Below are positions 11,001-23,079 of a stretch of DNA of 64,000 bases, one piece after another. The stretch is from Angiostrongylus vasorum (taxonomy: Eukaryota; Nematoda; Chromadorea; Rhabditida; Metastrongylidae): assembly GCA_018806985.1 (NCBI GenBank), contig JADANN010000450.1, positions 1,482,835-1,546,834 on the forward strand. The letters run 5' to 3'. The position numbers and the translations under genes are program-made. The notes under the pieces were generated by a model, which was not told the origin of the DNA, made no database searches, and saw only the letters and a program-made list of their open reading frames with translations. Positions within the stretch are counted from its first letter, which is position 1. Each line of letters begins with the position of its first letter.

Positions 11001-14000
11001 TGGGAGGCACCAGTAAAATAAAAACAGTAATCAACAAGCTAGATCCTTGCTCGATATTTTTTACACTAAATATTAAATTCAACGCCAAGGACTTAAAACC
11101 ATGAACCTTCTACATGATTCAATTGCATTTGCAAACGTAAGCAACATATCGGCACAAAGGCAAACAAGCCGTCGTTTGGCTGCCTTGTCAACCGCTCGAA
11201 TCATCAGTTCACGCATTGTGTCGGCACAAGCTGCGGGTAGATTATGAATTGCAGAAAGCTTAAAAAAAAGCACAACGTTTTCATCATGTTCTAATGTACT
11301 TACTAAGCCTTGTAAATGAATGTAATAAACTAATTATGAAGTCGAATACTTAGAAGACTCAGTAATCGCTCACCGTACAGTAGACCATAGCATCATAGCC
11401 GTAGTGAACATTGCTTATGTGGCCTAGCCGTTTAATGGTTTGTTCCATTACCTCAGCCCGATCCTCACGTGTAACTTCCCAATCGCATAACGCAATTGCA
11501 ACGGAGACTCGCTCGGCCATCTGGAGCAGGTGTATTCATTCGTAATGAACTACCTCCAAAATGACTACACAATGTCGTCACTTTCTACTTACTGCCTACT
11601 CTTCTTTGATAAGAGGGTATTATGTGAAAATACAACCACAATGATGCAGAGATGTCTGCGATATTTGCAAAAGACCGGACTGCCGCTGTCTGCGGTTGAG
11701 ACCGAACACTCTATCACCTTTTCCGGGGGGCTAACGCTTTCACCACCACATCATGCGACTCTTTCGTTTCGCTTTTCTCTCAGCCGTGTTGACTACACAA
11801 TATTTATAGTGGATTTCTAGCCTAGAAAGAACGACATCAAAATGAAGTATTTCGCATTGTTTATACCTCAGAGAGAATAGAGGCCCCAGTACGAGAGGTA
11901 CGCTGGTCGGAGATAAGCACCATGGTTTGCGCAACCTAAATTCTATACACCAAAATGCAGGTAGCATATCAGGACAGACACTATCTATCTCAAGAATTAT
12001 ATAACCAACAGAAAGAAAGAAAAAAATGATGCTGACCTTATCATAAACACCCATGTGTTTAAGAAATAGCACAATGCGGTTACATAGCACCTTTTTCCGC
12101 CTCAATTCTGTCTCAGGAGAAGACCCCACTGGACGATCTATGATAATTTTCAAAAAGGTGTATACCAAAATTGTGAAATCAGTATTGGATTTGCTGAGAA
12201 AAGGCTTAATAGCTTCGCATGCATCAACCTAAAAATACTATAACGAATTCTTAAAGAACAGTGGGAACGAAAATTTTCAAAGTCTATTCAACGAGGAGAT
12301 TTTGTACCAACAATATTCTTTGCAGCAAATGATGAAAAAGCAGATACAAGCGACGCTAGTGATTTCTCATCCTGAGAGATGGTCTCTTTGATGTCCTCCA
12401 AATCGTCCAGGAAGAACTTGTCATCCTTCAAATCGTCATCGAATCCTCTACAAAGGCACGTATGTAGCTAGCAACAAGTTGAAAAACTAACTCAATACGA
12501 TAATCTATTTGTAGTCCAAATTTTATCTTTCTTAAATCCGCTCATTGATACTTGATACTTGATACTTGAACGGCCCGTCCTCACTAGTCGTGCGGGCCCC
12601 AGCATAATCACCATTTTTCAGAGATTTGCTGGTTAAGCCACTGTGGTTCCCTGGAATCCCGAGGACAGCCTGGCCAAAGTCTGCCCCAGGACTTCACCGC
12701 CACGGGGAGTCGCCGACCCTGTGGGTCAGAGGGAGATTTGCCACCATGCGAATTTGATACCAAGACGGTGGTGGATCCTGGTATTGGTTTACTGTAAGGT
12801 AGGCTACCTGATGGAAACGCCGGACTCCCTCAGCTTGGGAGACCCTGCCGGGAGGACGAATCCCCCTGCTGTACATCGGAGTCCGACACCCAGGAACACT
12901 TCCCAGCCAGGATGAGTCGGTAAACCGTTGGGAGGAATCCGCTCATTAGGTGAAGAATGTACAAGCATTGAAACAGATTATACAAATTGGCGCTGGAAGA
13001 GTGAAGAACTCAAAGACACGCACCATAAGATGTACACTTTATATATAATGTTAATTTTTTTTACTTACTACCTACTAATTTTTCACAGCAAGATATTATG
13101 TAAAAACACAACCACTACAGTGCCGAGATATTTGCAAAACTCTAGACCGCAGGCGTCCGCAGTGGTAATCGTACGCGCTATTACCCTTTCCGAGGGCTAA
13201 CGCTTTCATCACCAGACCATACTTCGTGCCTTTCTCTCAGCTAGTTTTCTATCTACCAGTGCCATTAGCAATCATCCGTTAACGGGATTGATCTGGCGAG
13301 CACAATCCACAGCAGACACCTGCGGTGCAGAGTTTTGCAAATATCCCAGCACCATTGTGGTTGCATTTCACATAATACACTGCCGTCAAAAAAATAGTAG
13401 GCAGTAAATAAAAATTCAACACTGACTCGACCTTGACTACAGCACCAGCGTAACTGGGTTCAACGTCGATTTGTGCTCTCTCAGATCAATCCCGTTGACG
13501 GGCGATCGCTGATGGCACTATACATATTTTACAAGGAATGATTATTCAATTTAAATAAAAGTCACTTACTTTGGTAATAGACGCACAGCAGAGATGCCAC
13601 AACTGACAGTCATCACATAGCAGAAACGCTCATCACATGCTAAACATTATTATCACACTTGAAGAAATAAGGTCTAGCTGTTAGGTCTGCCGACTCTAGA
13701 TCACAAAAAAATGATGGGATCAGGCAATATTCCACATTCTGAAGATAGAACTCACCATGACCGACGAGTTTCGTGCCCGTCGGAAATGGTATGACCTTGT
13801 TCAGTTGAAGCACATTGTGCTTTTCAAGTTCGTCAGGTAAGTACACAGATTGAACTGTAATGGAAAATCACATTCAGTAGAACCGGGAACACCTTTAGAA
13901 GACTATATTGAATTACGGTAAACCCATTTCGAACACCAATATTTTAAAATTCACAGCGGAAATAAATCTTGAAATAAGAATAAATAAGCACGTCAGTGAT

Positions 14001-17000
14001 AAGTACGGCCGGTTTCTTGGTCCCAATAAGATTAGATGATCAAAAAACTATTGGTTGATTCGTGGATTACTAAAAAACAGTATTTACGACTTCCTCTTCC
14101 TATTTTTCTATCTCTATCTTCCCCTTTCGAGGCCAAAACCAAAGGTTATGCTCTACCGACTAGAAAAAAAAGGTGCAACATTACTACTTACGAAGTGACA
14201 CTTTTGAAAAATCAGTGCAGAAACCACAATGCAGTAACTTTTCATTTGCTCCCTAAAGAATAGGCAGCAAATAAAGTGACTATGTTGTGACTAATGCCAC
14301 AGCTCCACCTTAACTGGGTTCACGCCGATTTGATCAGCCCAGATCAATCCCGTTGACGGGTGATTGTTGATAGCATCTATAAGTTAACAACACAACTGAA
14401 AGGCGAAACGAAGGACCAGAGTGGTGTGGAGGTGAACACGTTAGCCCCCGGAAAGGGTATAGTGCGTTCGATCCCCACCGTAGACACCGGCGGTCCGGAG
14501 TTTTGCAAATATCTCAGCATGATTATGGCTACATTTCAATGCAGAAACTTTGTCACCGTGTTGTGGATATATTATTACAACTCCATCTGTTCGTTTGCAA
14601 CTGGATGAGATTGCCGTTAATCCAGGAACACATAGGAAAACGCGGCCTATGAATGACGATTCGTTGGAAACCTGAAATACATTGAGTACAACACAATGAA
14701 CTCTCTAACCATAAAGAACTACAGATCAATCGACTCTGGTTCTACAGACATTCTCTTAGAAAACGAGCAAATTCGAGCCAATGATTAGTGAAAGTGCAAC
14801 CTGAAATTCTCGTAAGCAACCTTTTCCAGTGGGTATGCTTGAAAACCACATCACATCGGTCAGTGAAGAATAGTCGAAGCGCATCAGAGCTAAAAAACTA
14901 CACTGATTTTTTCGAAATTGAATGACGAATCGCTGCATCTAACAAATTAGAACAGGAGATTTACCCAGAAAAAAACGTTAACTCCGTAGTGTTTCCATGG
15001 TTTCCAACTAACAATAAAAGAATCCCATCACGGAATTTTGCCGCATCCAACAACCATACATTCAAATCAGCAATGGAAGTGCCTCTTGATGAGCGCTGGA
15101 AAAACGACGCGAAATAGGGAAAAGTTATAAGGGATAAATAAAAGATAAAGCTCTCGGCGTTGATCAATCCCTGAGGGATACGACATGCATTCTTCACAAA
15201 GTATTGTTTGAGATGATTGGATCCATATCTGGCCTCTACAATGACTCAATGACTCGCGGTGGCAAACCAATGTCCCCCAACCAGTGCTACTATCCTCCCA
15301 GACATGTTTGGCACCAATTTGTCGGCATCGGGAGGTGGAGGTTTCGGTGAGCTTGGGGCCACTGCAGGAAGCCTCCCATCAGTGCCCCCCTTTTATGACA
15401 GATGAACATTGCTTAAAGAAAGGAATGAATTCCGAAAAGCAACATCGAATTTAAATGTCAATACTTACCTTGAACGAATCGATAATATAAGGGTCAAGAA
15501 GGGTATGAATATTGACTGTCCAGAGCGGATTCTTGTTCCAGACATCAAATGCTCTCAGAGAATGGGGAGAAATTGTAACGACAGTTGCATAAACGTCCTA
15601 AAGAATATTGTGATATCGCTGCTATAGAAGTGAACGCAATCCTAAGGAGCGCTCAAAAAATTTGGACGAAAGTGAATCTAAGCTGGAAACTTTGGAAAAG
15701 GTTACTGACACTGCCATCTTCCACGGAATTCGTTCGAAAGATTAAAGAGTTGGTAACGCGCGAGCTGAAAGAAGGCTCTTATTGAACTAAACATATGGAG
15801 ATCTCCTTAAAAGCATTAGTAGAACTTCTACGATGAACATTAAAAGTGTTGTAGATAGCGGTTGGAAAAGGCAATTGAAGATGAAATAACATGCCTATCC
15901 GAATTTGAAGCCTGAGATCCAAAAATAATACTCGAAAAACGTTTGCCAATTCCAAAAGTCTCCCCTGACGCGACTTTTGTCCACTGAATCTGCCCACGTC
16001 TAGAAACTGCGGTGCAATGGAGCAGGTAGACAGAGCCGGAGGTTGTTGTAAGAAGGAACGAAGTCTCTTAAAATAGCACTAAAATTTCGCGAGTAACAAG
16101 TAAATTGTAGCCGTCAGCTTGCTCATAACATAAAAACGACTGTTTCTAAGCACCTCACCTTCAGATGATCGCTCAAGAAACTGTACAGCAAGTGTTACTT
16201 CACTAGCTAGATCGATGACTACTTCATAATGAATCGAAGATATTACACATGGCCAGTGACGAGCAACTCCTTCTGCAGAAACGACTAGGACCCCAGGAGG
16301 TCCAGAACCTGAAAAGAACCGTTCACAATTCAAAATTTCGAACTTCGAACTAATAAAACGATAAAGGATAAAGCTCTCGGCTTTGATCAATCCCTGAGGG
16401 ATGCACCATGCATTCGACTTCATAAAGCATCGCTGGAGGTGATTGAATGCATCTAGCCTTTACAACGACTAGCTATGCCCTACCGATGTATCGAGCCAGT
16501 GCTGTTACCATCCTAGACAAGCCTAGCACCAATTTGCCGACCCCGGAAGGATGGAAGGCTTGGTGGGCCTCAGACACCGAGGTTCGATCCCATGTGTATT
16601 GCAGAGCGCCTCCGACCACTGCGCTTCGAACTAATAAAACGATGGATTTATTCAAACAATAGGAAACATACTGCTTTTGTATACAACAACGGATCTCGCT
16701 GAATACGGAAGCCCGGAAGGAGGAAGGGGCAGCTGTACCGTGTTGTTGACAGATTCGTTATCCTGGAACGGAATCACGTTAAGAACACTTGAATGCCTGA
16801 ACAAAGGTAATTGGAACTGTTACAAGACGGTGGGCTGAAATAGACAGGAAGAAAGAAGGAAAGACAGAAGAAGAGGGAAGAAATAAATGAAATAGGAAGG
16901 AAATGGAAAGACATACAGTGTCCGTATTCCAAACAAATATGTTGCATTTGGAAACCATCCAACAGAATCCATTCGCCATAGTCGCACAGTCATCAACGAC

Positions 17001-17697
17001 TTCATCTCTACCAACTGAAGTAGTTTTAATCACAATCTTAACCGTTTTATTTACTGCATACTCTTTTTTTAATGGCAGGGTATATGGCGAAATATAACTT
17101 TCAACGATGCTGAGATACAACTACGATGATGCTGAGATATTTGCAAACTCCGGATCGCAGGTGTCTGCGGTGGGCGATATTGTCTTTTCCGAGGAGTAAC
17201 GCTTTCACTAACACATCATGTAGGTCCTTCGTTTCGTCTGTCTCTCATCCAGTTCTATCGATCGGCGCCGTCAGCAACCACCCGTCAACGGGACTGATCT
17301 AGGGAGCCCAAATCGGCAACGAAACTAGTTAAGCTGAGGCTGAAGTCGAGTCGACTGTTGCAAATATCTCAGCATCGTTGAAGTAGTTTTTTTGAAGGAA
17401 GTAACTAAGTAGTGAAACACAACCACAATGATGCTCAGATATTCGCAAAACTTGGACCCTGGGCGAGACCGAACCACGACTACCCTTTCCGGGGGGCTCG
17501 TGTGTTGCATACTGCACCAATGAGGCCTTCGCTTTGCGCTTAAGTAGTAATTCTGAAGGTTTTGTGACAATAGCGAATTAAAAAAATGGTCCACGTACTC
17601 GAAAGGAACGTCTCCATAACCAGAGCTGGATAGTCGATGGGTAAACGATCCAGGACCAAATCCAAGTCATTGGTGGCGTTTGACGAAATCATTCTGC
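8077..17697 (-). CDS. npp-15: Nucleoporin Nup133 (many small exons)
   Basis: This encodes a scaffold nucleoporin of the Y (Nup107-160) complex, made of an N-terminal beta-propeller and a C-terminal helical solenoid. Exons I can place (minus strand): 17697-17599, 16308-16159, 15095-14965, 14889-14821, 13854-13756, about 13620-13568, 12447-12308, 12228-12037, 11520-11374, 11258-11100, about 10548-10460, about 10300-10210, 10128-9884, 9630-9520, 8911-8780, 8744-8611, 8484-8393 and 8196-8077. Diagnostic segments are S-A-E-G-V-A-R-H-W-P (propeller), A-E-R-V-S-V-A-I-A-L-C, V-P-R-G-D-V-Q-W-T-A-G, V-E-L-A-E-K-F-K-D-F-K-V-L-V-K-M-C and A-L-T-A-A-E-M-I-E-L. Each matches the known Nup133 order. The first placed exon has an ATG five codon positions after its acceptor and could be internal or trans-spliced. 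Some propeller exons are probably missed. The stop is TAG at 8077. Introns carry S1, R1 and R3 repeats. Confidence 0.8.
9118..9320 (+). repeat. R1 repeat, single arm, in a Nup133 intron
   Basis: Forward arm of the R1 family: a TTTGCTTACTAC...GGCAGGGTATT lead, the GTCTGCGGT core and the CACACCATG/TCTCAGC end. It lies antisense to the host gene. No protein is implied. Confidence 0.65.
9650..9850 (+). repeat. R1 repeat, single arm, in a Nup133 intron
   Basis: Forward arm with GATGCTGAG, TTTGCAAAACTCC, CCCTTTCCGGGGG and TCAGCTAG landmarks. It abuts the 9884-10128 exon. Confidence 0.65.
9884..10128 (-). CDS. npp-15: Nup133 solenoid exon
   Basis: The most diagnostic exon of the gene. After a CTTAG-like acceptor it encodes about 81 residues with E-L-I-V-A-F-Y-D-L, then A-V-E-L-A-E-K-F-K-D-F-K-V-L-V-K-M-C, then D-E-Y-K-R-R-F and M-Y-L-C-R-Y-L-K-R-K. 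This matches the vertebrate Nup133 stretch around A-E-K-Y-C-D-F-D-I-L-V-Q-M-C, where the solenoid helices dock to Nup107. The donor is GTGAGT. The opposite-strand open frame is a shadow. Confidence 0.85.
10612..11013 (-). repeat. R3 repeat, copy 2, in a Nup133 intron
   Basis: Reverse-oriented R3 copy from the ACTTGGATACTTGGATGG tail to the CGGTAAACCGTTGGGAGG head. It sits between two Nup133 exons (11258-11100 and about 10548-10460). Confidence 0.75.
11590..11800 (+). repeat. R1 repeat, single arm
   Basis: Forward R1 arm lying in the Nup133 intron between 12037 and 11520, with ACTGCCTACTCTT, GGGTATTATGTG and CTTTCCGGGGGGCTAACG landmarks. Confidence 0.65.
12037..12228 (-). CDS. npp-15: Nup133 mid-protein exon
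   Basis: An exon with acceptor TTTTTAG and donor GTCAGC. It encodes V-D-A-C-E-A-I-K-P-F-L, I-L-V-Y-T-F-L-K-I-I-I, then V-L-C-N-R-I-V-L-F-L-K-H-M-G-V-Y-D-K. It corresponds to the segment joining the propeller and the solenoid, and precedes the A-E-R-V-S-V-A-I exon at 11520-11374, as in the family. Confidence 0.75.
12545..12935 (-). repeat. R3 repeat, copy 3, with a clear tandem heptamer tail
   Basis: Reverse R3 copy. Its tail at 12545-12568 is three units of a TACTTGA-type heptamer. The body ends at CGGTAAACCGTTGGGAGGA. It lies in a Nup133 intron. Confidence 0.75.
13060..13440. repeat. R1 repeat as an inverted pair (foldback)
   Basis: A forward R1 arm (13060-13260) is followed by a truncated reverse arm (13290-13420). 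The spacer is the ATCATCCGTTAACGGGATTG segment. It lies in a Nup133 intron. Confidence 0.65.
14270..14560 (-). repeat. R1 repeat, reverse arm
   Basis: Spacer sequence (GATCAATCCCGTTGACGGGTG) followed by a reverse R1 arm with GTTAGCCCCCGGAAAGGGTA and TTTTGCAAATATCTCAGCAT. It lies in a Nup133 intron. Confidence 0.65.
15138..15400 (-). repeat. S1 SINE copy next to a Nup133 splice acceptor
   Basis: Minus-strand S1 copy from the AAAGCTCTCGGCGTTGATCA tail region to a degraded head. Its end lies only about 40 bp upstream (in gene sense) of the acceptor of the exon starting at 15095. Confidence 0.65.
16372..16630 (-). repeat. S1 SINE copy in a Nup133 intron
   Basis: Minus-strand S1 copy with the CTGAGGGATGCACCATGCATT tail and the GACCCCGGAAGGATGGAAGG middle. 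It lies 64 bp upstream (in gene sense) of the 16308 acceptor. Confidence 0.7.
17030..17300 (+). repeat. R1 repeat, forward arm plus spacer
   Basis: TTTATTTACTGCATACTCTT lead, ATTTGCAAACTCCGGATCGC core, and the CACCCGTCAACGGGACTGATC spacer at the end. A second degraded arm follows at 17340-17530. Confidence 0.6.
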
Positions 17698-17814
17698 CTG
17701 CAGGAAAATTTCAGCGAAAATCCAATGGAATACCCTGGAATATCTTGGAATATACTTCCGCGAATCACAACGAACATCCGTGAAAGAAATAAATTTCGAG
17801 GGTAAAAGGATAAA

Positions 17815-18085
17815 AGGATGAAGCTCTCAGCGCTGACCAATCCCTGAGGGATGCGTCATGCAATCGACTTCACTAAGCATTATTGGAGGTGACTGAACGC
17901 ATATCTGGCCTATACAATGACTCGCGGTGGCCTACCGATGTATCGAGCCAGTGTTGCTGTCCTCCCAGACAAGTCTGGCACAATTTGCCGACCCCGGAGA
18001 GATGGAAGGCTTGGTGAGCCACCGGCGCGTGGATCGATCCCATGTGTTGCAGGGCGCCTGCAACCACTGTGCTACACGGTCCGCA
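17815..18085 (-). repeat. S1 SINE copy
   Basis: Minus-strand S1 copy with AGCTCTCAGCGCTGACCAATC at one end and the box B-like GGATCGATCCC and tRNA-like head near 18030-18085. Confidence 0.7.
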
Positions 18086-18404
18086 TAAATATCGAGAGTA
18101 GTGGAACAATACAAGAACCTTCCTACATCTATTCATATGGAAGTGGCAACAACAGCGACAAAATTGTATTTGAGGAATTCGGTATTTGAATTCCCAAGGA
18201 CATGTATTAGCAATAGAGCACTGTTACTACGCAGATTGCGCAGATTCGTACGCATAAGCACCACTATTCTAGTACTGTAGAGAAGATGCTATCTGAGTCA
18301 TTTTGAAGACATCTAACATATCTCAATTTGAAAGACCCAAACTTGTTAACTGGTCACTAACCACAACGACCAGACGGCACGTCACTTTCTGAAAGTGTCG
18401 GACA

Positions 18405-19050
18405 TCTTAACCTTTTTATTTACTGCCTATTCTTTTCTAATGGCAGGGTATGTTGCGAAATATAACTTCAACGAATCTGAGATATTTGTAAAACTCCGAA
18501 CCGCAGGTGTCTGCGGTGGGGAACGAACGCGCCATTGTCCTTTCCGGGGAGTAACGCGTTCACCACCACACTATGCGGTTCCTTCTGTTTCGCCTGTCTC
18601 TCAGCTAATTCTATCGATCACCTTGCCATCAGCAATCACCCGTCAACGGACATCACAAATCACACAGAACCATGCTTACATGAGTGCAATTCACATCAAT
18701 ACTTCAGTCTGCACCTGATATCGGCTGACATGAGATATCAAATGGATGGATTGTAAACAACGAGAAAAAAAACGATGAGAATAGAAAACTGTACTAACCA
18801 AGTAACTACTTAAGAATAAGAAGATGTAATTGCGCTTACCAGATAAATCTCTCTGACGGGTGATTGCTGATGGCAGTTATCGATAGAACTAGCTGAGAAA
18901 CGGGCGGAACGAAGGACCCGCATTGTGTGGTGGTGAACGCGTTAGCCTCCGGAAAGGGTAGTAGCATGTTCGTTCCCCCATCGCAGACACCTTGCTCACC
19001 TTTCTACTTTCTGTCTGTGTTTCAACAACAAGGATGCTGAGATCTGAGTA
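18405..19050. repeat. R1 arms in inverted orientation
   Basis: A forward arm (18405-18665) and a reverse arm (18845-19010) are separated by about 180 bp of unrelated sequence. This is consistent with an R1 palindrome split by, or grown around, other DNA. Confidence 0.55.
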
Positions 19051-19990
19051 AAACTCGGGACCTCGTCTTGGCTGCGAATTCGCGGTTATCTTTCCCGAGG
19101 GGTTGCGTGCTATCCAGTGCATCATCCGAAAGCTTTAGCGATTCCCTCAGTCAGTTTTTTACTCTAGCGGTTCCATCAGCTCTCACTCGTCAAAGGAAAC
19201 GGGATGAAATGGCTCGGAGAAAGGCAAAGCAAGAGCCTCCGTTCGTGTGGCGAATTACATATGAATCCCCGGCAAGAGTAATCGCGGATCTGAAGACCAC
19301 CTAAGGTTTCCTGTTTCGCTCATATCTCAGCATCTTTGTAGTTGTATTGAAAACACAATTCAAAAACGCACCGAGTAGAAGAACGAGTCCAATCAATGGG
19401 AATATTCCGAATTTGATAGCAAGTCTCTACAGTCTCTGAAAATCTTCACAGATAGCAGCTTTCCAAGAAAAGAAAGTCAGCACTTCCTGCAAAAAAATCC
19501 CATAAGAAGGGAAGAAAAAAATGCTCACCAGCTGACGCACTGGGAACGAATAGAACTATTCGAAAAATACTGGCAGCATAAAGTGCAGTAAGAAATCCAA
19601 CTCAGTAGTTTCTCATAGCAAAATATGTGGATGTGACTTCTAAGAGAACAGAACACCTGGAAAACATAACAACTTTACGCCCCAATCTACCAACTCTTAT
19701 CACTTAACCATCATGCGAGTGAATTCGCGAATCTTAATTTTATCAGCCAGAAACGGGAATATTTCTAGTTTCCACGGATTCATTTTTACCACCAGCGTAA
19801 TGGAATCAAAGATTATTCACACACTGAATTACCAGACCGAGAATCAGCCTACATATCGGAGGAACAGTGAGAAAGCACCTTTGTAATCTGAGGCAATATT
19901 TCAGATCCGATTCTCCTTTAACCTGGATGTGACTAATCAGCATGTGTTTAAATTGTTGGGCTAACACGAGGTTGTTGCACAACTTTTATC

Positions 19991-20028
19991 CGGCCAACGT
20001 TTCGACGCCTCCGTGTTCATCAGAACCG
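19991..20028 (-). ncRNA. Hammerhead-like motif, subtype A, decayed
   Basis: On the minus strand: stem I GGUU, intact CUGAUGA, a weak stem II, GAAA, C-G-U-U, then GGCC closing stem I through two wobble pairs. It sits in a truncated subtype-A foldback arm (19950-20090). Activity is unlikely because stem II is poor. Confidence 0.4.
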
Positions 20029-20084
20029 ACGATTCGTGTCGATCGTCTACGGTTGTTCCTCTACTCAATGTGGAGAAAAATGCC

Positions 20085-20600
20085 AAACGATGGACGCGCA
20101 CGTTGTAGTGGAGGTGAACGAGTTATCCCTCGGAAAGGGTAATAACATGTTCCATACCCATCACAAACACCTACGGTCCGAAGTTTTGCAAATATCTCAG
20201 CACCACTGTTGTTGTATTTCACATAATACCCCTGCCTTGAAAAATTTGTAGCAGGCAATAAATAATAACTTAGCATTGTGATTTCGACTACAGTCTTAAC
20301 TTGACTGATTCAATGACAATTTGTGCTCCCCAGATCAATCCCATCCACAGTTGATTGACTGCTGATGACACTGGTAAACAGAAGACTAGTCGAGAGGAAG
20401 GCGAAACGAAGGACTTGCAACGCGTTACTCCCCGGAAAGGACAATAGCGCGTTCGTTCCCCTCCATAGGCACCTGCGGTCCAGAGTTTTGCAAATATCTC
20501 AGTTTCGTTGAAGTTATATTCCGCAATATACCCTGCCATCAAAAAAGAGTAGGCAGTAGGCAAAAAGGTTAAAATTGTGATTATAGCTAACATTATTGTT
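20085..20600 (-). repeat. Two R1 reverse arms in tandem
   Basis: 20100-20260 and 20330-20560 both carry GGAAAGG, TTTTGCAAATATCTCAG and CCCTGCC landmarks in reverse orientation. A degraded spacer lies between them. Confidence 0.55.
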
Positions 20601-20884
20601 TATTTCCAAACCAAGCGTCATCTAGCCTCGGTAATAAAACCCTTGTTGATTATTGTTTATTTTCAAAGAACCAGCATTTCCATGAAGACTGAAAGTTCGG
20701 AACCGTGCAATGTGCAACGAACTCGAGATTAAGCGTCGTCGTTAGACTACATTGGTCATCTTATTTCTCTGTTTATTTCGTCGAAAATCAAGGTTAGGTT
20801 GGGCAGGATCTTATTTCTATTAGAATTGTCGCTCAGTAGCTTGGCTTTCCTCTTAAATTATCCCAAGGGGTTAAAGTTAAAAAG

Positions 20885-21085
20885 CTAAAGGTCTCGGCGT
20901 TGGTCAATCAATCTGAGGGATGCGCCATGAATTCTACTTCATTAGCTATCGTTTCAGGTTATTGAATGCATATCTGCCCTTACCATGACTTGCGGTAGCC
21001 TACCGATGTATCTAGTCAGTGCTGACCCCGGAGGCATGGAAGGCTTGGTAAGCCATGGGCGCTGAATCGATTCCACGTGTGTGTC
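20885..21085 (-). repeat. S1 SINE copy, with internal deletion
   Basis: AGGTCTCGGCGTTGGTCAATC tail and GACCCCGGAGGCATGGAAGG middle, with the usual CAGACAAGTCTGG segment missing. Confidence 0.6.
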
Positions 21086-21506
21086 ACTCCCTGGATTTGC
21101 GGCATCATTTCAATAGAGCGAACACGACGTCAATCGACAACAAGTACCTCCACCGTCTTCAATGCAAAAGGTGTTTCGAGAAAGACAGATCAGGAAATTG
21201 CGCATTCAGCTGCATAACATCAGAACACTGAAATGTTTCACTGTAGCAGTTTCTATGGCGAATCCTCGTAGACAGTTATAGACAAAACACGGTTAAAGCT
21301 GCTGGGTATGGAATCACTTTCTGCATTTCTTCTAGTTGTTGACGTTGCCCTTAGTAATTCAATGGAAAAAACTATTCCCAGCACCGACTTTCTATTAACC
21401 TTGCCATTGGATTATAAATTCGTCGTTTTCTTTTTTTCAGCAATTGCAAGGTTGTTATTCAGTACGCGTTTACTTCTATACAAATAGAACACATACAACA
21501 CAACCG

Positions 21507-21545
21507 TAGCTGAGACGTTTCGGCGATTGTCTTCTTCAGAGCCTG
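21507..21545 (-). ncRNA. Hammerhead-like motif, subtype B, decayed
   Basis: On the minus strand: GGCU, CUGAAGA, a short pairing segment, GAAA and C-G-U-C, but the closing strand of stem I is displaced by two bases. It is probably an inactive relic. Confidence 0.35.
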
Positions 21546-21763
21546 GAAGGGTAGACTAATACGCAGCTTACTAGATCAAACGCTTCAACAGCACAACAGA
21601 AAGGCTTCTCGAAAAACCCCACCGCTTTTTTTTCACCTGTCTTCCACCAAGGAAGGACAGCCGCTCAGAGTCGCATATGGTTGACGACTCATGGTTATAT
21701 GGAATAACTACTTTTTGACTACGGTGCGGTTAGTAAAAACTGTTATTCGAAAAAATACTAGGT

Positions 21764-21800
21764 TGGAAAATAAGTCCTCCACGGTTTGTTAAGGAGTGTT
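21764..21800 (+). repeat. Mariner-type terminal inverted repeat, one end only
   Basis: AGGTTGGAAAATAAGTCC is the typical outer end of mariner-family elements. I do not see the matching reverse end within the next few hundred bases, nor a transposase, so this is an end fragment or a decayed non-autonomous copy. Confidence 0.45.
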
Positions 21801-22324
21801 TTTTATTATAAAAGCTGGTCAGTTAAAGGTTCTTACTTCCTAATGAAAGCTGTATTGCGCTTTACTTAGAACATTCGCTCTGATGTTGTTTCTCTTCGTG
21901 GTCCGGATATGCCCTATTCTATCTTAGTTCCTCTTTTTTTGGAAGAGTTGTGCGTGACGAGGGCATAACCAAAATCTCATTTACCAACGATGAGGCACAG
22001 TCAACTTCTGGTGGTTAGTTTTAAAAAGCCATATTGAGTAGTTTTTTTTTATAAACTTTAGCCATTCCATCCGATAACCATGATTCTTTAAGGCGATTTG
22101 AAATGAAATAAAAATCAACTATGGGTTAATTCCTCTAATTGTTTATGGAGCAAATCTAGTTCGCTCCCGTCTGCTGCACAGATTGGTTAGTGGCAATGGC
22201 TGATGCTGCTCTTCTTTGTTGATAATGACGAAGATTGGCAAAACTAGCTGAGAGGAACTCATATGAAATGATGTAATGGATAACAGGTTGTTAGGTCTAC
22301 CAGTGTTGTAACAGAGTTAGGTCT

Positions 22325-22525
22325 AAGATAAGCTCTATGCCACCGACAATTGGATGGTCCCATCATTTAATTGGCCTCTGTCGGTCTTCCTGCTTTTCGT
22401 TTCTTGTAGGGCGATCAGATTGAATTTGATGCCGACTAGCTCTCTTAAAAATTGCGTAAAGATTAGTGTCTGACAGTACTGTTTTGGTTTTACAGGTACA
22501 GAATGCATAGCATTAGCCATGGAGT
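22325..22525 (-). mobile_element. LINE2 fragment: endonuclease N-terminus
   Basis: The minus strand reads F-N-L-I-A-L-Q-E-T-K-S-R-K, the first conserved block of an AP-type endonuclease (Q-E-T-K is the metal-ligand region), then L-N-D-G-T. It belongs to a second RTE-like LINE, here called LINE2, different from copies A-E. Only about 60 codons survive. The DNA upstream to about 22900 may be its leader. Confidence 0.55.
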
Positions 22526-23079
22526 GTCGTGAACGTGCTCAGTTTCTCCGGTTCCAGTGCCACCCCTGTGCTACACGAAATTTGAGCACGTCTCATCAAC
22601 TGTCTACCGCTTCACATCGTAGGCATGACAGCGCAGTCTACGAGGTACTGAGGCTTGCTGGTTGAACTATTTGTGACTCCCTGGAGTACCGAAGATCAGC
22701 AAGTTGGAGCTTTCCTTTGGTTGTTACCACGTGCATGCACCGATTCTTGTGGTTCAGAGAGAGGTGGACCGTTGAATTTTCCACTGAAACGCCATTGTGA
22801 TCCTTTGAATACACTAGGATTTTAATTGTCTTCTTTCCAGCTTCTGTTCGGTGATCCATTAGGCAATCGTCTTCGGTTGTTTTTGCAGGTGCTAACCAAT
22901 GTTCGGTTTTTTTCTAGATCATATCAGCTTCTGACCAATGACATTCGTATATAAACGAAATCTGCAGCTCGTTCACTGAACCATCCATGAGCATCACCAG
23001 GTTTTTCAGAAAGTATTTTTACCAGGAAGAAGTACGAATCTGCACGCATTGAGGCCTGACGCCCAAAAACTTTGCTTAC

